DNA of 64,000 nt, from assembly GCA_937139405.1 (NCBI GenBank), contig CAKZPV010000050.1:151799-215798 (forward strand), written 5' to 3'. Position numbers and translations under genes: made by a program. This document shows positions 46,181 to 54,440 of this stretch, piece by piece; positions within the stretch are counted from its first letter, which is position 1, and every line of letters begins with the position of its first letter. This DNA comes from an uncultured Nitrospirota bacterium (GTDB lineage Bacteria; Nitrospirota; Nitrospiria; Nitrospirales; UBA8639). The notes beneath the pieces are model-generated. The model did no database searches and had not been told where the DNA came from. It saw nothing but the letters and a program-made list of their open reading frames with translations.

Positions 46181-46513
46181 TTTTAAATAGCTAAAGAACC
46201 AGTGTATGCAACCTTTCGGAGCACTGATGAAAAGCCTGCTTGGCTTGGATGAGTCCTATAACCGGTTCAATTATTTATGCTCATAAGCACTTATCCAACA
46301 GCCAGTTGATTCTCCCCAAGGAATTCCGCCATCTTGTTAGTAGTACCTGGTTAGGTCAACAGACAAGCTATTGGTTGAGTCAATGTCGTCCTGAACAAGT
46401 GTACATCTGATTATATCTTGTCGATTTAATTCTCACTTCAACTGCCAAATACGCCCGTTTACTTTTTAGAACGATGGGGGTTCTAAATGGGCATCCAAAG
46501 TAATATCCAGAGC
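46181..46513. other. Intergenic region, nothing recognised
   Basis: About 330 bases between convergent genes. A weak 7-bp hairpin (TTAGAAC / GTTCTAA, 46466-46486) lies near the end of the minus-strand gene without a T-run. No small gene or repeat is evident. Confidence 0.5.
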
Positions 46514-47098
46514 TTAAAAGTCTTTCTGGTGCTGGGCATCGAGCGCTTCTTTGACGGCTGGTTTGTGGGCCAGGCTTTTATATGTGACACCGTGCGTAAT
46601 TTCGTATTTATCTCCATGCAGAGCATGTTCGATGCTCGTTGATTTGGTATGCCATGTTGCTACCAATTTTAACTGCCCTGTGGCAATCGCCGTTCGGCGA
46701 AGATCAGGTCGACCTTTAAGGGAATCGTTCAGCCAGGTTTCTTGCTCGTCGCTCGGCGTCCCATATTTTTTTTTGAGAATCGTGTGAATTTTTTCATAGT
46801 CTTTGAGGTATAGGGCATTTTCTGAGTGCCTGTCGGTGAAAAGATAGAGGCTATTAACCAATTTATCGTCTAGAAATACGTAGACAACTCTGACGGGAGA
46901 GCTAGCAACCCAGCGTTCATACGTGAGGACCGTCTGTACCAAGGTTTCGTCCACGAGGTCCTGACTATTTTCGCCCTCAATGGCTTTGACCTCCTCTGTG
47001 CTCATTCCCCAGGATGTTTGTCGAAAGTTAGTTTCGGCTGCATACGTGCTTATGGTCGAAATCAAGAGAATCCCTATCGCCAATGAAAGAATCTTCAT
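46514..47098 (-). CDS. Hypothetical exported protein
   Basis: The start at 47098 (MKILSLAIGILLISTISTYAAE) is set by a GAGGGA site upstream; the longer ORF-track start adds nothing. The 194-residue protein has a signal peptide and a mature domain with WGMSTEEVKAIEG, VYVFLDDKLVNSLYLF and KKKYGTPSDEQETWLND. This pattern is seen in many small periplasmic proteins of unknown function that resemble lysozyme-inhibitor-like folds. No partner gene adjoins. Confidence 0.75.
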   Translation of the reverse strand: MKILSLAIGILLISTISTYAAETNFRQTSWGMSTEEVKAIEGENSQDLVDETLVQTVLTYERWVASSPVRVVYVFLDDKLVNSLYLFTDRHSENALYLKDYEKIHTILKKKYGTPSDEQETWLNDSLKGRPDLRRTAIATGQLKLVATWHTKSTSIEHALHGDKYEITHGVTYKSLAHKPAVKEALDAQHQKDF

Positions 47099-47629
47099 AA
47101 ATTGTTCCCTCCTAATTGTACTATGTGTATAGATGTACTTGCTTATCATGGTCCAGAGGCAAATGGTAATTGTCTTCGCATGAACCAGCTCTTATTTTTT
47201 TATTATGCCGTATGTCTTTTGGTGCGTACCCTATAAAATTCTCCGAATTAAGGGAAGCCGATACCTAAGAAAGACGAAGAATGAGAACTTTTGCATAAGG
47301 GTTCTATTGTTATTCACCACTTCTTGGATGCGAAAATGCGAGAACTATGCCATTAGTTGAACTCATTCATATTTTCGGTCAGATAGTCTGATTTATCCTA
47401 AAATCCGAGAAGGATCTTGGTGTGGATGAGTCCAATTTACATAGAGGCTGTTAAGAATTCCTCCCTCCTTCTTTCTCCCCTGGCGCGTTAGCTAGATCTA
47501 TTTCAAAATTTTTCTTTGTGGAAATCTAAATCGTTTGCTCAATTTCCCGATCCTCTTGGATAGCCTGACTCTTGAGAGGTAAAGCAATACGATTTGAAAT
47601 GTCTCAAACTGAATTTGCTCTTTTTGAAA
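47099..47629. other. Gene-free stretch upstream of the first GATAC module
   Basis: About 530 bases with no credible ORF. It is AT-rich with several short T-runs. The only clear structure is the motif that begins at 47630. ORF 47539-47721 on the minus strand overlaps that motif and lacks a ribosome site. Confidence 0.5.
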
Positions 47630-47663
47630 TGAGATACGATTGTGTATCTGCTCGGATACTTTG
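47630..47663 (+). promoter_or_regulatory. GATAC module, copy 1
   Basis: TGAGATACGA-N5-TATC-N6-GATAC-N2-TG, with the same spacing as the copies at 51622 and 56076. The two GATAC units are 22 bases apart, about two helical turns. It lies 190 bases upstream of the 28-residue membrane miniprotein gene. A TCAATCAATCAAG stretch follows, recalling the leader of the other copies. Confidence 0.7.
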
Positions 47664-47848
47664 TCTGACATAAATAAGGTATTCCCTCCCTGCCGGTAAC
47701 CTTTCTCGTTCTCTCAATCAATCAAGAAAGCAGTTGGCAGTATGGGAAAATAGGACTCTCGGGTGCAATACCTTATCTGGCACTAAGATTGCTTTATCAA
47801 GAACTAACGGCAAAACGGAAATGATATCTAGACAAGGAGGTCGCTATT

Positions 47849-47935
47849 ATGGATGGGATATTATTAGGCATTACCATTTTCCTAGTTCTTGTTGGCATCC
47901 TCTCTCTTTCTCTTATATGGGGTGACCATCATTGA
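47849..47935 (+). CDS. 28-residue single-helix membrane miniprotein
   Basis: ATG 47849 has AAGGAGG eight bases upstream. The product MDGILLGITIFLVLVGILSLSLIWGDHH is one hydrophobic helix with a His-His end, similar in size to small subunits such as KdpF or CydX, but no such complex is encoded nearby. It sits at the same distance from a GATAC module as the secreted protein gene at 51837. The zinc-ribbon gene follows 36 bases later, so they may form an operon. Confidence 0.7.
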   Translation: MDGILLGITIFLVLVGILSLSLIWGDHH

Positions 47936-47971
47936 AGTGCAGTTCAATTGCTCAAGAAAGGACGGGAATCA

Positions 47972-48190
47972 ATGCATACGAACACCTTTCTCAAATTTCC
48001 CATTGAAACAGTTGATCATGAGGCATTTGCTCCTATCTATCCTTTTCGCTTTAACGGTCCAGGGGATCTCTATTGTGGCTGGTGTTTACATGACCTTCGT
48101 TTGGTGAGTCGAACTAAGACGGGAGTAAGCTGTGCAGATTGTGGACAAAACTTAGACATTGCCCCTCAATCTTTCCTTCATGATGATTAA
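47972..48190 (+). CDS. Small zinc-ribbon-like protein
   Basis: The start at 47972 (MHTNTFLKFPIETVDH) follows GAAAGGACGGG. The 72-residue protein carries two CxxC pairs (LYCGWCLHD and VSCADCGQNL) spaced as in a zinc ribbon. No other domain is present. It lies just downstream of the membrane miniprotein gene. Function unknown; a nucleic-acid or protein-binding role is possible but unproven. Confidence 0.7.
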   Translation: MHTNTFLKFPIETVDHEAFAPIYPFRFNGPGDLYCGWCLHDLRLVSRTKTGVSCADCGQNLDIAPQSFLHDD

Positions 48191-48229
48191 TAACAAAAAT
48201 TTAAATACGAACTTAATAATTCTCTTGAT

Positions 48230-48796
48230 CTAGTTTTCAAGTAAAGGAGGGAACGGTGAGACAAGTGTATGGTGAAATGGCGAAATATCGATGGTATAAA
48301 AATAATCCTTTTCTCCCCATGCACCAAAGGAGGCTTTGGCAGGAAAATATCCTTTGGGACAAGGCGGCGTCCATTTCTTGATAAATTCACTGGTGCTTAG
48401 GTCATCTTGTGCACTGGTCTCTCGAAATCCTTCAGGATGAACGCATATTTGTGAAAGCTTGGCTTTCACAATAGATTTCTCAGGGCCCTCCGCGTTAAAG
48501 ACGATATTTCCAAACGTCCCTGCCTTATCTTCGTAAAAGAATGCTGTGACCACATCGGACATATCACCAGGGGTGACGTCACGACAGTTGCTAGGCTCAA
48601 TGGAAAACAGTCCTTGAATGATCCCACTGTCCGACCAAAAACTCTCCCGCACGCCGAGGCTTGCAAAAAAGACTTCCACGTTTCCTTGATTGCAGACGTT
48701 TACGGTTTCTCCCCCAAACGCAGGAGCATTCCAATACATCAATGTTCCGAAACCCAAGCTGATAATGCCGAGTAGATTTCTCATTTTCCACAACAA
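48230..48796 (-). CDS. Secreted DUF1036-like protein
   Basis: The TTG start at 48796 is chosen because AAGGAGGA lies seven bases upstream; ATG 48784 would be 19 bases away. The 188-residue protein has a signal peptide (ending AFGGE) and a mature domain with VNVCNQGNVEVFFASLGVR, FWSDSGIIQGLFSIEPSNCRDV and QICVHPEGFR. This cysteine/tryptophan pattern is seen in DUF1036 proteins, small exported beta-sandwich proteins of unknown role. Confidence 0.75.
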   Translation of the reverse strand: MLWKMRNLLGIISLGFGTLMYWNAPAFGGETVNVCNQGNVEVFFASLGVRESFWSDSGIIQGLFSIEPSNCRDVTPGDMSDVVTAFFYEDKAGTFGNIVFNAEGPEKSIVKAKLSQICVHPEGFRETSAQDDLSTSEFIKKWTPPCPKGYFPAKASFGAWGEKDYFYTIDISPFHHTLVSPFPPLLEN

Positions 48797-48971
48797 CAGG
48801 AGATCCTCCTTAAAGTATAGAAAGGCTTATTGCAGAAATTCTCCCAAAGTAGGTGATGAAAACAGAAAATTCCTATATCTCTAACTCTCACGAGCTTTCT
48901 TGATGAAGAAAAGTATGAGGATAACTATTAAAAATTGTCAATGGAAAGGAATGTCAGATCTGATGAAAAGG

Positions 48972-49035
48972 CCTAGGTGCTCGCTTCAGGCATCTTGTTC
49001 GTAGACGACTTATACCCCATCTAAATGGTCTGGAC
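48972..49035 (-). pseudogene. Short relic of the KMPEANA gene family
   Basis: This stretch resembles the 3' end of the gene at 59240-59594 (the part encoding WGKQAADKMPEANA), with AAGATGCCTGA conserved and the frame destroyed. A further decayed copy lies at 55813-56030. Nothing else in 48797-49133 is recognisable, apart from an imperfect AAACGAAA...TTTCGTTT hairpin (49093-49135). Confidence 0.5.
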
Positions 49036-49133
49036 TATAAAGTTCGCTGAGCACTAGAGGGTACTAAATTCGAGTCTAGCAAGCTCGACACAAAACGAAA
49101 AACCTCTCATCCGTCAGGACAAGAGGCTTTCGT

Positions 49134-49440
49134 TTAGAATGTATATGCGGTGTGCCTCAAGTTTTTTCTGTGTTCCACCACTGCCAGCCGGTTAACCATC
49201 ATTCCAGTATGGAACAGCAACATGGCTGAAGGTGTCGGAACAGAAGCTACCTGAATATTCGAAGCTAACGGGCGCTCTGGTCTGTGCCATAGTCGTTGTG
49301 CTGATAAAACATTCTGGATCTGAGTGACGGTGGAGACCCCATTGCTATAAAAATCAGTAAGGTCCGGTGGGCAGGTGTCTATAATATAGTCTAAGGGCCG
49401 ATTACTTGGTTTATCATATAGATTCCCGTTTGCTAGGCTT
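49134..49440 (-). pseudogene. C-terminal relic of a PEP-CTERM protein
   Basis: An open minus-strand frame ending TAA 49134-49136 encodes DTCPPDLTDFYSNGVSTVTQIQNVLSAQ and then VPTPSAMLLFHTGMMVNRLAVVEHRKNLRH. The tail keeps the order of a PEP-CTERM sorting signal (V-P-x-P-S, hydrophobic helix, basic end), but a histidine, asparagine and arginine break the helix. No start codon or N-terminal part is left in this frame. Confidence 0.55.
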
Positions 49441-49964
49441 GATTGGCGATTGACAGGAAGCTCGGAAGAAGTTGAAGACCCTCTGTGTCAGTTCCCAGAA
49501 TGAGGTGAAGTATTGAACTATGCTTTCGTCGATGATGTGAGAAAAAATACGAATGGGCCAAGAATGGAGGGTGGATCGGACCGTGAAGGATGATCTTCGT
49601 GATCTCAATCAACGTCATGACTGACAGACGTGTAGTTGAGATGGGATTTTCGCTTGAATCTGAGATGTCGCTGCTGGTTCCGTTGATGGAACAAGTCCAG
49701 GTAATTCGGAAGTACTCGATCTTGTAAACAATACTGCCCAAGGGATGGCCAATGGCTTCGCCGTCCACGAAATAGCTTGCTTGCCAGAAGTACGAAGGTC
49801 ACAATTACCATAAACCACAACCACGCCAGGATTAATTCCAGAACTATAGAGAGTGGGAGGGGTTGCCATACATACAGAATCGCCCCCCAGAAAATCACGA
49901 CCAACCAGCCAACACTGGTTGAGAATTTTTTTCCTTTATATTGATAACTATACCGTCTGCCCAT
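49433..49964 (-). pseudogene. Small two-helix membrane protein, probably frameshifted
   Basis: ATG 49964 with AAGGAG upstream starts MGRRYSYQYKGKKFSTSVGWLVVIFWGAILYVWQPLPL, followed by a second helix (LELILAWLWFMVIVTFVLLAS). At 49776-49784 the sequence GCAAGCAAGC contains a four-base duplication. Without it, the frame would continue into YFVDGEAIGHPLGSIVYKIEYFRITW and end at 49433, a more protein-like tail than the basic one read now (stop 49605). If the tail now read is real, the gene is simply 49605-49964. Function unknown. Confidence 0.45.
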
Positions 49965-50160
49965 GTTGTGACTCCTTTGATGAGAGTCTTCATAGTACCC
50001 ATGTGTGTCCAGTCTCAACCATTCCTCAAAGGAACGAGACGGTATTCACTCAAATTTGTTTAGGCCATGGTGCTGAAGTAACAGATACATGAAGGACTCC
50101 CTGCCTCATTCGAGGGGGTAGTGTCTGAGAGGAGAAAATCGCAGAGTTTCAGTTGTGTTG

Positions 50161-50242
50161 CTGACTCTTGAGTTGGGAAGCTGCCCACCCAAGACAGTGA
50201 GACCCCTGGGTTGTGACCTCCACAAGCGTCGTGGTGTTTCTG
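50161..50242. repeat. Dispersed palindromic element, copy A (degenerate)
   Basis: GACCCCTGG-N-TGTGACCTCCACA-N-GTCGTGGTGTTTC, upstream flank ACTCTTGAGT. It is related to copies at 53826 and 59744. The palindromic arms are partly worn here. It lies just beyond the stop of the STAS gene. Confidence 0.55.
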
Positions 50243-50256
50243 GAAAGGGCCCAGGG

Positions 50257-50607
50257 CTAACTATGTACAGAATAGACGTATTCTGCGGCTTCGTGTTCAG
50301 AATCATAAATCGGGATGATCTCGGAGATATGTGACCAATCTAACTGATTCCGAATATGATCCTGTGGTTTCACAATACTGATCTGTATTCGGAGAAGTCG
50401 CGTGTGATGATACCAGAGAAACAACTCTCCTAGGCCGGTTGAATCAATATCAGTGACGCCTGAGAAATCGAGAACAATATGACGACAGCCTATTTTGGGA
50501 GCTCCAACAATCTGGGCTTGTATGCCGCGTGTGGTGTGACAATTAAATTGCCCTGTGAGGTTGAAAATTCTGGTGTGAGGGTGCTGTTGTTCACGAACCT
50601 GAAGCAT
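50257..50607 (-). CDS. STAS-domain anti-sigma factor antagonist
   Basis: The 116-residue protein is a single STAS domain. Its phosphorylatable serine is in the conserved loop VTDIDSTGLGELFLW, preceded by the IVLDFSGV strand. Such proteins switch between bound and free forms by serine phosphorylation and control partner-switching regulators. No RsbW-like kinase is in the window, so its partner is elsewhere. Confidence 0.92.
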   Translation of the reverse strand: MLQVREQQHPHTRIFNLTGQFNCHTTRGIQAQIVGAPKIGCRHIVLDFSGVTDIDSTGLGELFLWYHHTRLLRIQISIVKPQDHIRNQLDWSHISEIIPIYDSEHEAAEYVYSVHS

Positions 50608-50716
50608 AGGATCTACCTCCTGGTTATGAAAAGAGTGTAGGTCCTAGTGAATGCCTTTCTGCCTGGAGGCACAATTCATCAAAAGGAGTAGGGAGGAATC
50701 ACGTACAAAATCTTCT

Positions 50717-51280
50717 TCATTGACTAGCTTTTAATTCTTTTATCAAGTCTTCTCTTATCAGCTTGATATCAGAAAGTGCTGTTAACACATTTGGATGGAA
50801 GTCTTTAGGCCATCTCTTCCCTTCTATATGTGCTGTTGATATATTGAGTTCCTTCTCTATTCTCTTCTGAAATAATTCTTGGGTAGAATGTTCTAAGTAT
50901 TCTTTTATGCTTGAAGCAACTTTTTGATCATCAACTAAATAAAACTTAACTTTTATCAGATCTCGAATTTCGTCATGAAGTGGCAAGAAATACTCTTTCC
51001 ATACAAATTCATCAATTTTACCCCTGCACTTGTTATCGACCTTATTGAAAATTATTTCTCGGATACGCCATACATTAAAAATTAACTCCATTCGACTAAG
51101 CAAAGGACCGTAAAATTCTTCTATTTGCCGCTCAATTTTATTGATCGTGGATTCGATTCTAAGAGTACGATCCTCTCTCTTCTTCGCGAGGTAGTGAGAA
51201 ACATTCCAACCAACCACGGTCACAATGACCGCTATTCCTGCTATTCCGGCTGTCACCATGGTGACTGAAGAATCCGCCAT
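50717..51280 (-). CDS. Hypothetical membrane-anchored coiled-coil protein
   Basis: The 187-residue protein has one N-terminal helix (VTAGIAGIAVIVTVVGWNVSHYLAKKRE) and then a long charged helical region (ESTINKIERQIEEFYGPLLSRMELIFN). The IERQIEEFYGPL phrase is common to a family of short membrane-anchored proteins of unknown function found in accessory regions. The gene is visibly AT-richer than its neighbours, which suggests recent arrival. No partner gene is seen. Confidence 0.75.
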   Translation of the reverse strand: MADSSVTMVTAGIAGIAVIVTVVGWNVSHYLAKKREDRTLRIESTINKIERQIEEFYGPLLSRMELIFNVWRIREIIFNKVDNKCRGKIDEFVWKEYFLPLHDEIRDLIKVKFYLVDDQKVASSIKEYLEHSTQELFQKRIEKELNISTAHIEGKRWPKDFHPNVLTALSDIKLIREDLIKELKASQ

Positions 51281-51621
51281 TAATAATTGATCCTTTCCCT
51301 ATGCCGAACGAGAAATAGGCGATGTCATCTCAGGTTTTCTTATAGGGCACAAAGTCATAAAATCGAAAAGCTTTCGGATGTTGTAACTATTCCTCTCTAT
51401 TTTCCCACCCTATAAAAAACGCGCAATAAAGTAAACGTCACTGCGCTTCCCCTATCGTTGAAATTGATGGGCGATGATGTTCACTTTTATGAGTGCATCT
51501 CCTATAAGGGGAAGACAAATTCCTAAGCATCTAGCGAATTTTTTCGTCACGAAGATCTTTCTGCCGATCATTTGATCAATCTCGATCTTTTGCTCTCACT
51601 CAGTCAACATACTTTATCCAA

Positions 51622-51655
51622 TGAGATACGATTAAATATCGGTTTAGATACGTTG
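51622..51655 (+). promoter_or_regulatory. GATAC module, copy 2
   Basis: TGAGATACGA-N5-TATC-N6-GATAC-N2-TG, 186 bases before the secreted protein gene at 51837. It shares the run TATCGGTTTAGATACGTTG with copy 3. Confidence 0.72.
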
Positions 51656-51673
51656 CTGTTCATGGTGTATGAA

Positions 51674-51786
51674 TGCTCAAACTTTTTCTTCCTTCCCATC
51701 TTCCTATTTCTTCCTATCAATCAAGCAGTTTTCTGAATGTTTGTGAGTCAGTCCAATGCCAGAAAAGACCTGGCATTGAGTTTGCT
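51674..51786 (+). repeat. 113-bp leader repeat with hairpin, copy 1
   Basis: Identical over all 113 bases to 56129-56241. It holds a pyrimidine-rich left part, TATCAATCAAGCAG, and a hairpin CAATGCCAG-AAAAGAC-CTGGCATTG (51754-51778). It lies between a GATAC module and a gene start in both places, so it is probably a transcribed 5' leader. The rest of the 51281-51836 gap shows nothing recognisable. Confidence 0.9.
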
Positions 51787-51836
51787 GTTCCATTATGAAG
51801 AGCAAATAGAGGACAACTCAAAAACAAGGAGGATCT

Positions 51837-52589
51837 ATGAGCATGATCAATTACATCAAGATTGCGGTCATGAGCGTCGTGATGTTCTGTGCCTTGAGTG
51901 ACATGAGTGTTGCGCAGCAATGGACAGGATCGGCCAATGCCAACGGTAAAATCTGGCGACCGGGAAACGTGGTGATCGGCTTGCAACCGAAAACCAATAG
52001 GATAAAAGACACCGATGCCATACTTGAACTGAGTCGCCCCATAGCCGGGTCAGGTATTCCGTTGATCAGTGCGAAAACCACCTACCAAGACAATATCAGC
52101 ACGATTTTTCAGGTTGATACGAAGGGCGTCTATGTTGGGGGGGCTGTGTCAAAAACCTCGCGATTACCATCGGGCGTCTACGACTTCGCGGTGGGCCGGG
52201 GGGCGGTCATTGGGCTAAATAACATTTCGGAGAAGCTTCCAACAGATTATAAGCTGGCGGTAGGAGGAAAAATCATCGCTGAAGAGGTCCGCGTGAAGCC
52301 GATAGCAGATTGGGCTGACTACGTCTTTGACCCAGACTATTCGCTACGAAGTCTGCCTGAACTGGAAAACTATATCCACACACACCATCATCTTCCAGAC
52401 ATGCCCAGTGCGTCCGAAGTGAAACGAGAGGGTATTCATCTTGGGGAAATGCAGGCAACGCTGCTTCTCAAAATTGAAGAGCTGACTCTCCATATGATCG
52501 AACAGCACAAGACCATTGAGACGTTGCAGCATCAACTTGCCAGCTTGGAACAAAACGAGGATCTCCATCCATCTTCGGATCTTCACTGA
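51837..52589 (+). CDS. Secreted protein with a tail-fibre/chaperone-like C-terminus
   Basis: ATG 51837 has AAGGAGG upstream. The 250-residue protein has a signal peptide (ending SVAQQ) and a beta-rich middle (VVIGLQPKTN, LAVGGKIIAEEVRV). Its C-terminal module WADYVFDPDYSLRSLPELENYIHTHHHLPDMPSASEVKREGIHLGEMQATLLLKIEELTLHMIEQ is very like those ending many secreted Bacteroidota proteins and tail-fibre-like proteins, probably a trimerising coiled coil. It is first in a two-gene unit under a GATAC module and the 113-bp leader. Confidence 0.82.
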   Translation: MSMINYIKIAVMSVVMFCALSDMSVAQQWTGSANANGKIWRPGNVVIGLQPKTNRIKDTDAILELSRPIAGSGIPLISAKTTYQDNISTIFQVDTKGVYVGGAVSKTSRLPSGVYDFAVGRGAVIGLNNISEKLPTDYKLAVGGKIIAEEVRVKPIADWADYVFDPDYSLRSLPELENYIHTHHHLPDMPSASEVKREGIHLGEMQATLLLKIEELTLHMIEQHKTIETLQHQLASLEQNEDLHPSSDLH

Positions 52590-52621
52590 CTGTCGATCCG
52601 TATGGAAGAAAGGACGAACCC

Positions 52622-53560
52622 ATGAAAACTACCCAACCATGGCTACTCACTGTCTTGCTATTGGCCATCAGTGTTCCCTCCGTTTCTGGAGAATCTGGAT
52701 TGGGAATTAACGAAGTGGTGAAAGCCGGCGGCCAAAAAACCTATTCCCACCCTGAAATGGTTGTTCTCACCGACGGGTTTTGGGCAAAAACGGGATCCAA
52801 TGTCACCGTGAGAACCGCTTTGTCTCTTCTTCAGATGTCAAACGAGCCACCTCCGAGTCCACCACGGGACCCCAATATTACACATGATCGTTCTCCAATT
52901 CCTTTTCATGCGGAGTATTCGGGAGTGCCGGGGACCAAATCTGTTGAAGTCGATATTGGGCTGAACGCGAAGCTTACCAATCCAGCCAACTACTATGCGA
53001 TTAACGCGATTGAGGTCAGCGAGATGGGCAACAACAATCCTTGTTTGCTGAGACTGTGGGGCAATATGGTGGATCCGCGTTATTCGAAGGACCAAGAGAG
53101 ATTACTAGTGGCTCGCTATGAGCTCGATAAATGCTCGCCAGTAATCACAACTATTGACCACAAATTGGTTGGGTTCCAACCCTCCCAAAAGCGATTCATT
53201 CGAGCCCTTCAAGTCTGCATTGGTCACACTTTTGCTTTACCTCAAGAGTTGTATGTTGGGGGGAAATGGGAAATTAAGGGGCTCCGGGTTCGACCTGGCA
53301 GCGTACAATCCAATAGAGAGGGGGTCACGTCCGTGAACAAGGTTCATGAATTTAAACGCCCTAACTGTCTAAAACAAGATGCTATTCCCGGGCCAGGGGA
53401 TTTGAGTCAACCTGGCTGGAGCGCTTGGAACTCTTGTGGTCCAGACCAACTGGCTACCGGTGTGACTCTCTATATCTGGAAAGACAAATTCTTTTCTGGA
53501 ATGGCTATTAAATGTAAGTATGTTCGGCAACTTTCAGGGTCTGCTCCGGCAGAGTTTTGA
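52622..53560 (+). CDS. Hypothetical secreted protein, partner of the preceding gene
   Basis: The 312-residue protein has a signal peptide (MKTTQPWLLTVLLLAISVPSVSGE). A short beta segment follows (EMVVLTDGFWAKTGSNVTVRTAL), common near the start of secreted surface proteins. The rest has several tryptophans and cysteines and ends with ATGVTLYIWKDKFFSGMAIKCKYV, lectin-like in look. It begins 32 bases after the preceding secreted protein with GAAAGGAC upstream, so the pair is probably one operon. Function unknown. Confidence 0.75.
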   Translation: MKTTQPWLLTVLLLAISVPSVSGESGLGINEVVKAGGQKTYSHPEMVVLTDGFWAKTGSNVTVRTALSLLQMSNEPPPSPPRDPNITHDRSPIPFHAEYSGVPGTKSVEVDIGLNAKLTNPANYYAINAIEVSEMGNNNPCLLRLWGNMVDPRYSKDQERLLVARYELDKCSPVITTIDHKLVGFQPSQKRFIRALQVCIGHTFALPQELYVGGKWEIKGLRVRPGSVQSNREGVTSVNKVHEFKRPNCLKQDAIPGPGDLSQPGWSAWNSCGPDQLATGVTLYIWKDKFFSGMAIKCKYVRQLSGSAPAEF

Positions 53561-53825
53561 TGATTCAGCGCCAAAGGGGTACTCCATGAAAAGAATGACT
53601 ACTAACTGTCCGGGCTTTCAGCTATCTCGTAAACTCGCCATAGATAGGACCAAAGAATCTCGCGGCTCTGTAAGAACGGGATGGCAGGTGAGGAGGACAA
53701 GAGGTATTTTTTACTGCAGCTGGTTTACCTTTTCCGGAAGGTGGTGGCTGGCGAACATCTGCCTTAGTCTCTTCTTCATAAAAAATTTTCTTCTGTAAGT
53801 GAAGAAATTCATCATGAGGTCATGG

Positions 53826-53857
53826 CGACCCCTGGGAGTAGATCTCCACAGGGGTCG
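53826..53857. repeat. Dispersed palindromic element, copy B (best preserved)
   Basis: Perfect arms CGACCCCTG / CAGGGGTCG (53826-53834 and 53849-53857) with a 14-base spacer, followed by TCGTGTGTTTG. It is related to copies at 50161 and 59744. The surrounding 53561-53943 stretch holds no credible gene; the short frame from 53586 (MKRMTTNCPGF...) lacks family and clear ribosome site. Confidence 0.65.
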
Positions 53858-53943
53858 TCGTGTGTTTGAATCAGATATCACCATAGGGCCTGTAAGATTA
53901 AATGTGTAACTGGTTATCATGAGAGTTTTTTCATAACGAGAAA

Positions 53944-54116
53944 ATGAGGACCAAGCCAGACACGAAAACGGATGCGTTATTAGATCATGTATTGAAGGAC
54001 TGTGAGGTGCCCGAAGACATTTCAGGGGAGCATGATCTCTTGAAAATTTAACAAAGCCGCTGGTGGAACGCGCATGGGCAGCGAATTAACTCCCCATCTT
54101 GGCATGCCCCTCATAT
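53944..54116 (+). pseudogene. N-terminal relic of an IS256-family transposase
   Basis: ATG 53944 opens MRTKPDTKTDALLDHVLKDCEVPEDISGEHDLLK and then stops. After small frame changes the sequence continues as TKPLVERAWAAELTPHLGMP. This matches the start of IS256-type transposases (D-x-L-L-D-x-L-L-K...E-D-L-x-G-x-x-G-L-L-K-x-L-T-K-x-L-V-E-R-A-L-x-A-E-L-x-x-H-L-G). The rest of the element and its ends are gone. Confidence 0.75.
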
Positions 54117-54165
54117 CCGGGCCACTTCTCAGGAAAGAATACTCGTAATGACCCTAGCTCAAAAA

Positions 54166-54406
54166 CTATTCAGATGGACCATACGTGCAGATGACCGTGG
54201 CGTCTGAGTCAACGACATTAGCTTTTGTACGGGGAGATACTCTGGGGCGACCATCTCCTTGAGGTGTACGTCGAGGAAATTATGCCGATCTCAGTTTTCC
54301 GTCCCTTGGGACACCACCCACCATGAGAGAGGCCACAGCGAACAACTGCATCAAGTCCACCACGGTCGGCTCCGGTTTAGCCGTCTGAAATGATTTTGAT
54401 GATCAT
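54166..54406 (-). pseudogene. Decayed copy of the putative molybdenum-carrier gene
   Basis: Read on the minus strand from ATG 54406: MIIKIISDG-stop-TGADRGGLDAVVRCGLSHGGWCPKGR. After frameshifts it goes on as HLKEMVAPEYLP and RTKANVVDSDATVICTYGP, ending TAG 54166-54168. It parallels the gene at 58550-58813 throughout. The first lesion is a TAA where the paralogue has Gln (CAA). Confidence 0.85.
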
Positions 54407-54440
54407 GACAGGAGTCTACTATTCTGAGCCAGAAATTTCT

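Noticed and set aside
53520-53798. Short ORF after the secreted pair
   Set aside because: Overlaps the end of the upstream gene in another frame, with arginine-rich random-looking sequence; the internal ATG 53586 has only a weak AAGGGG site.
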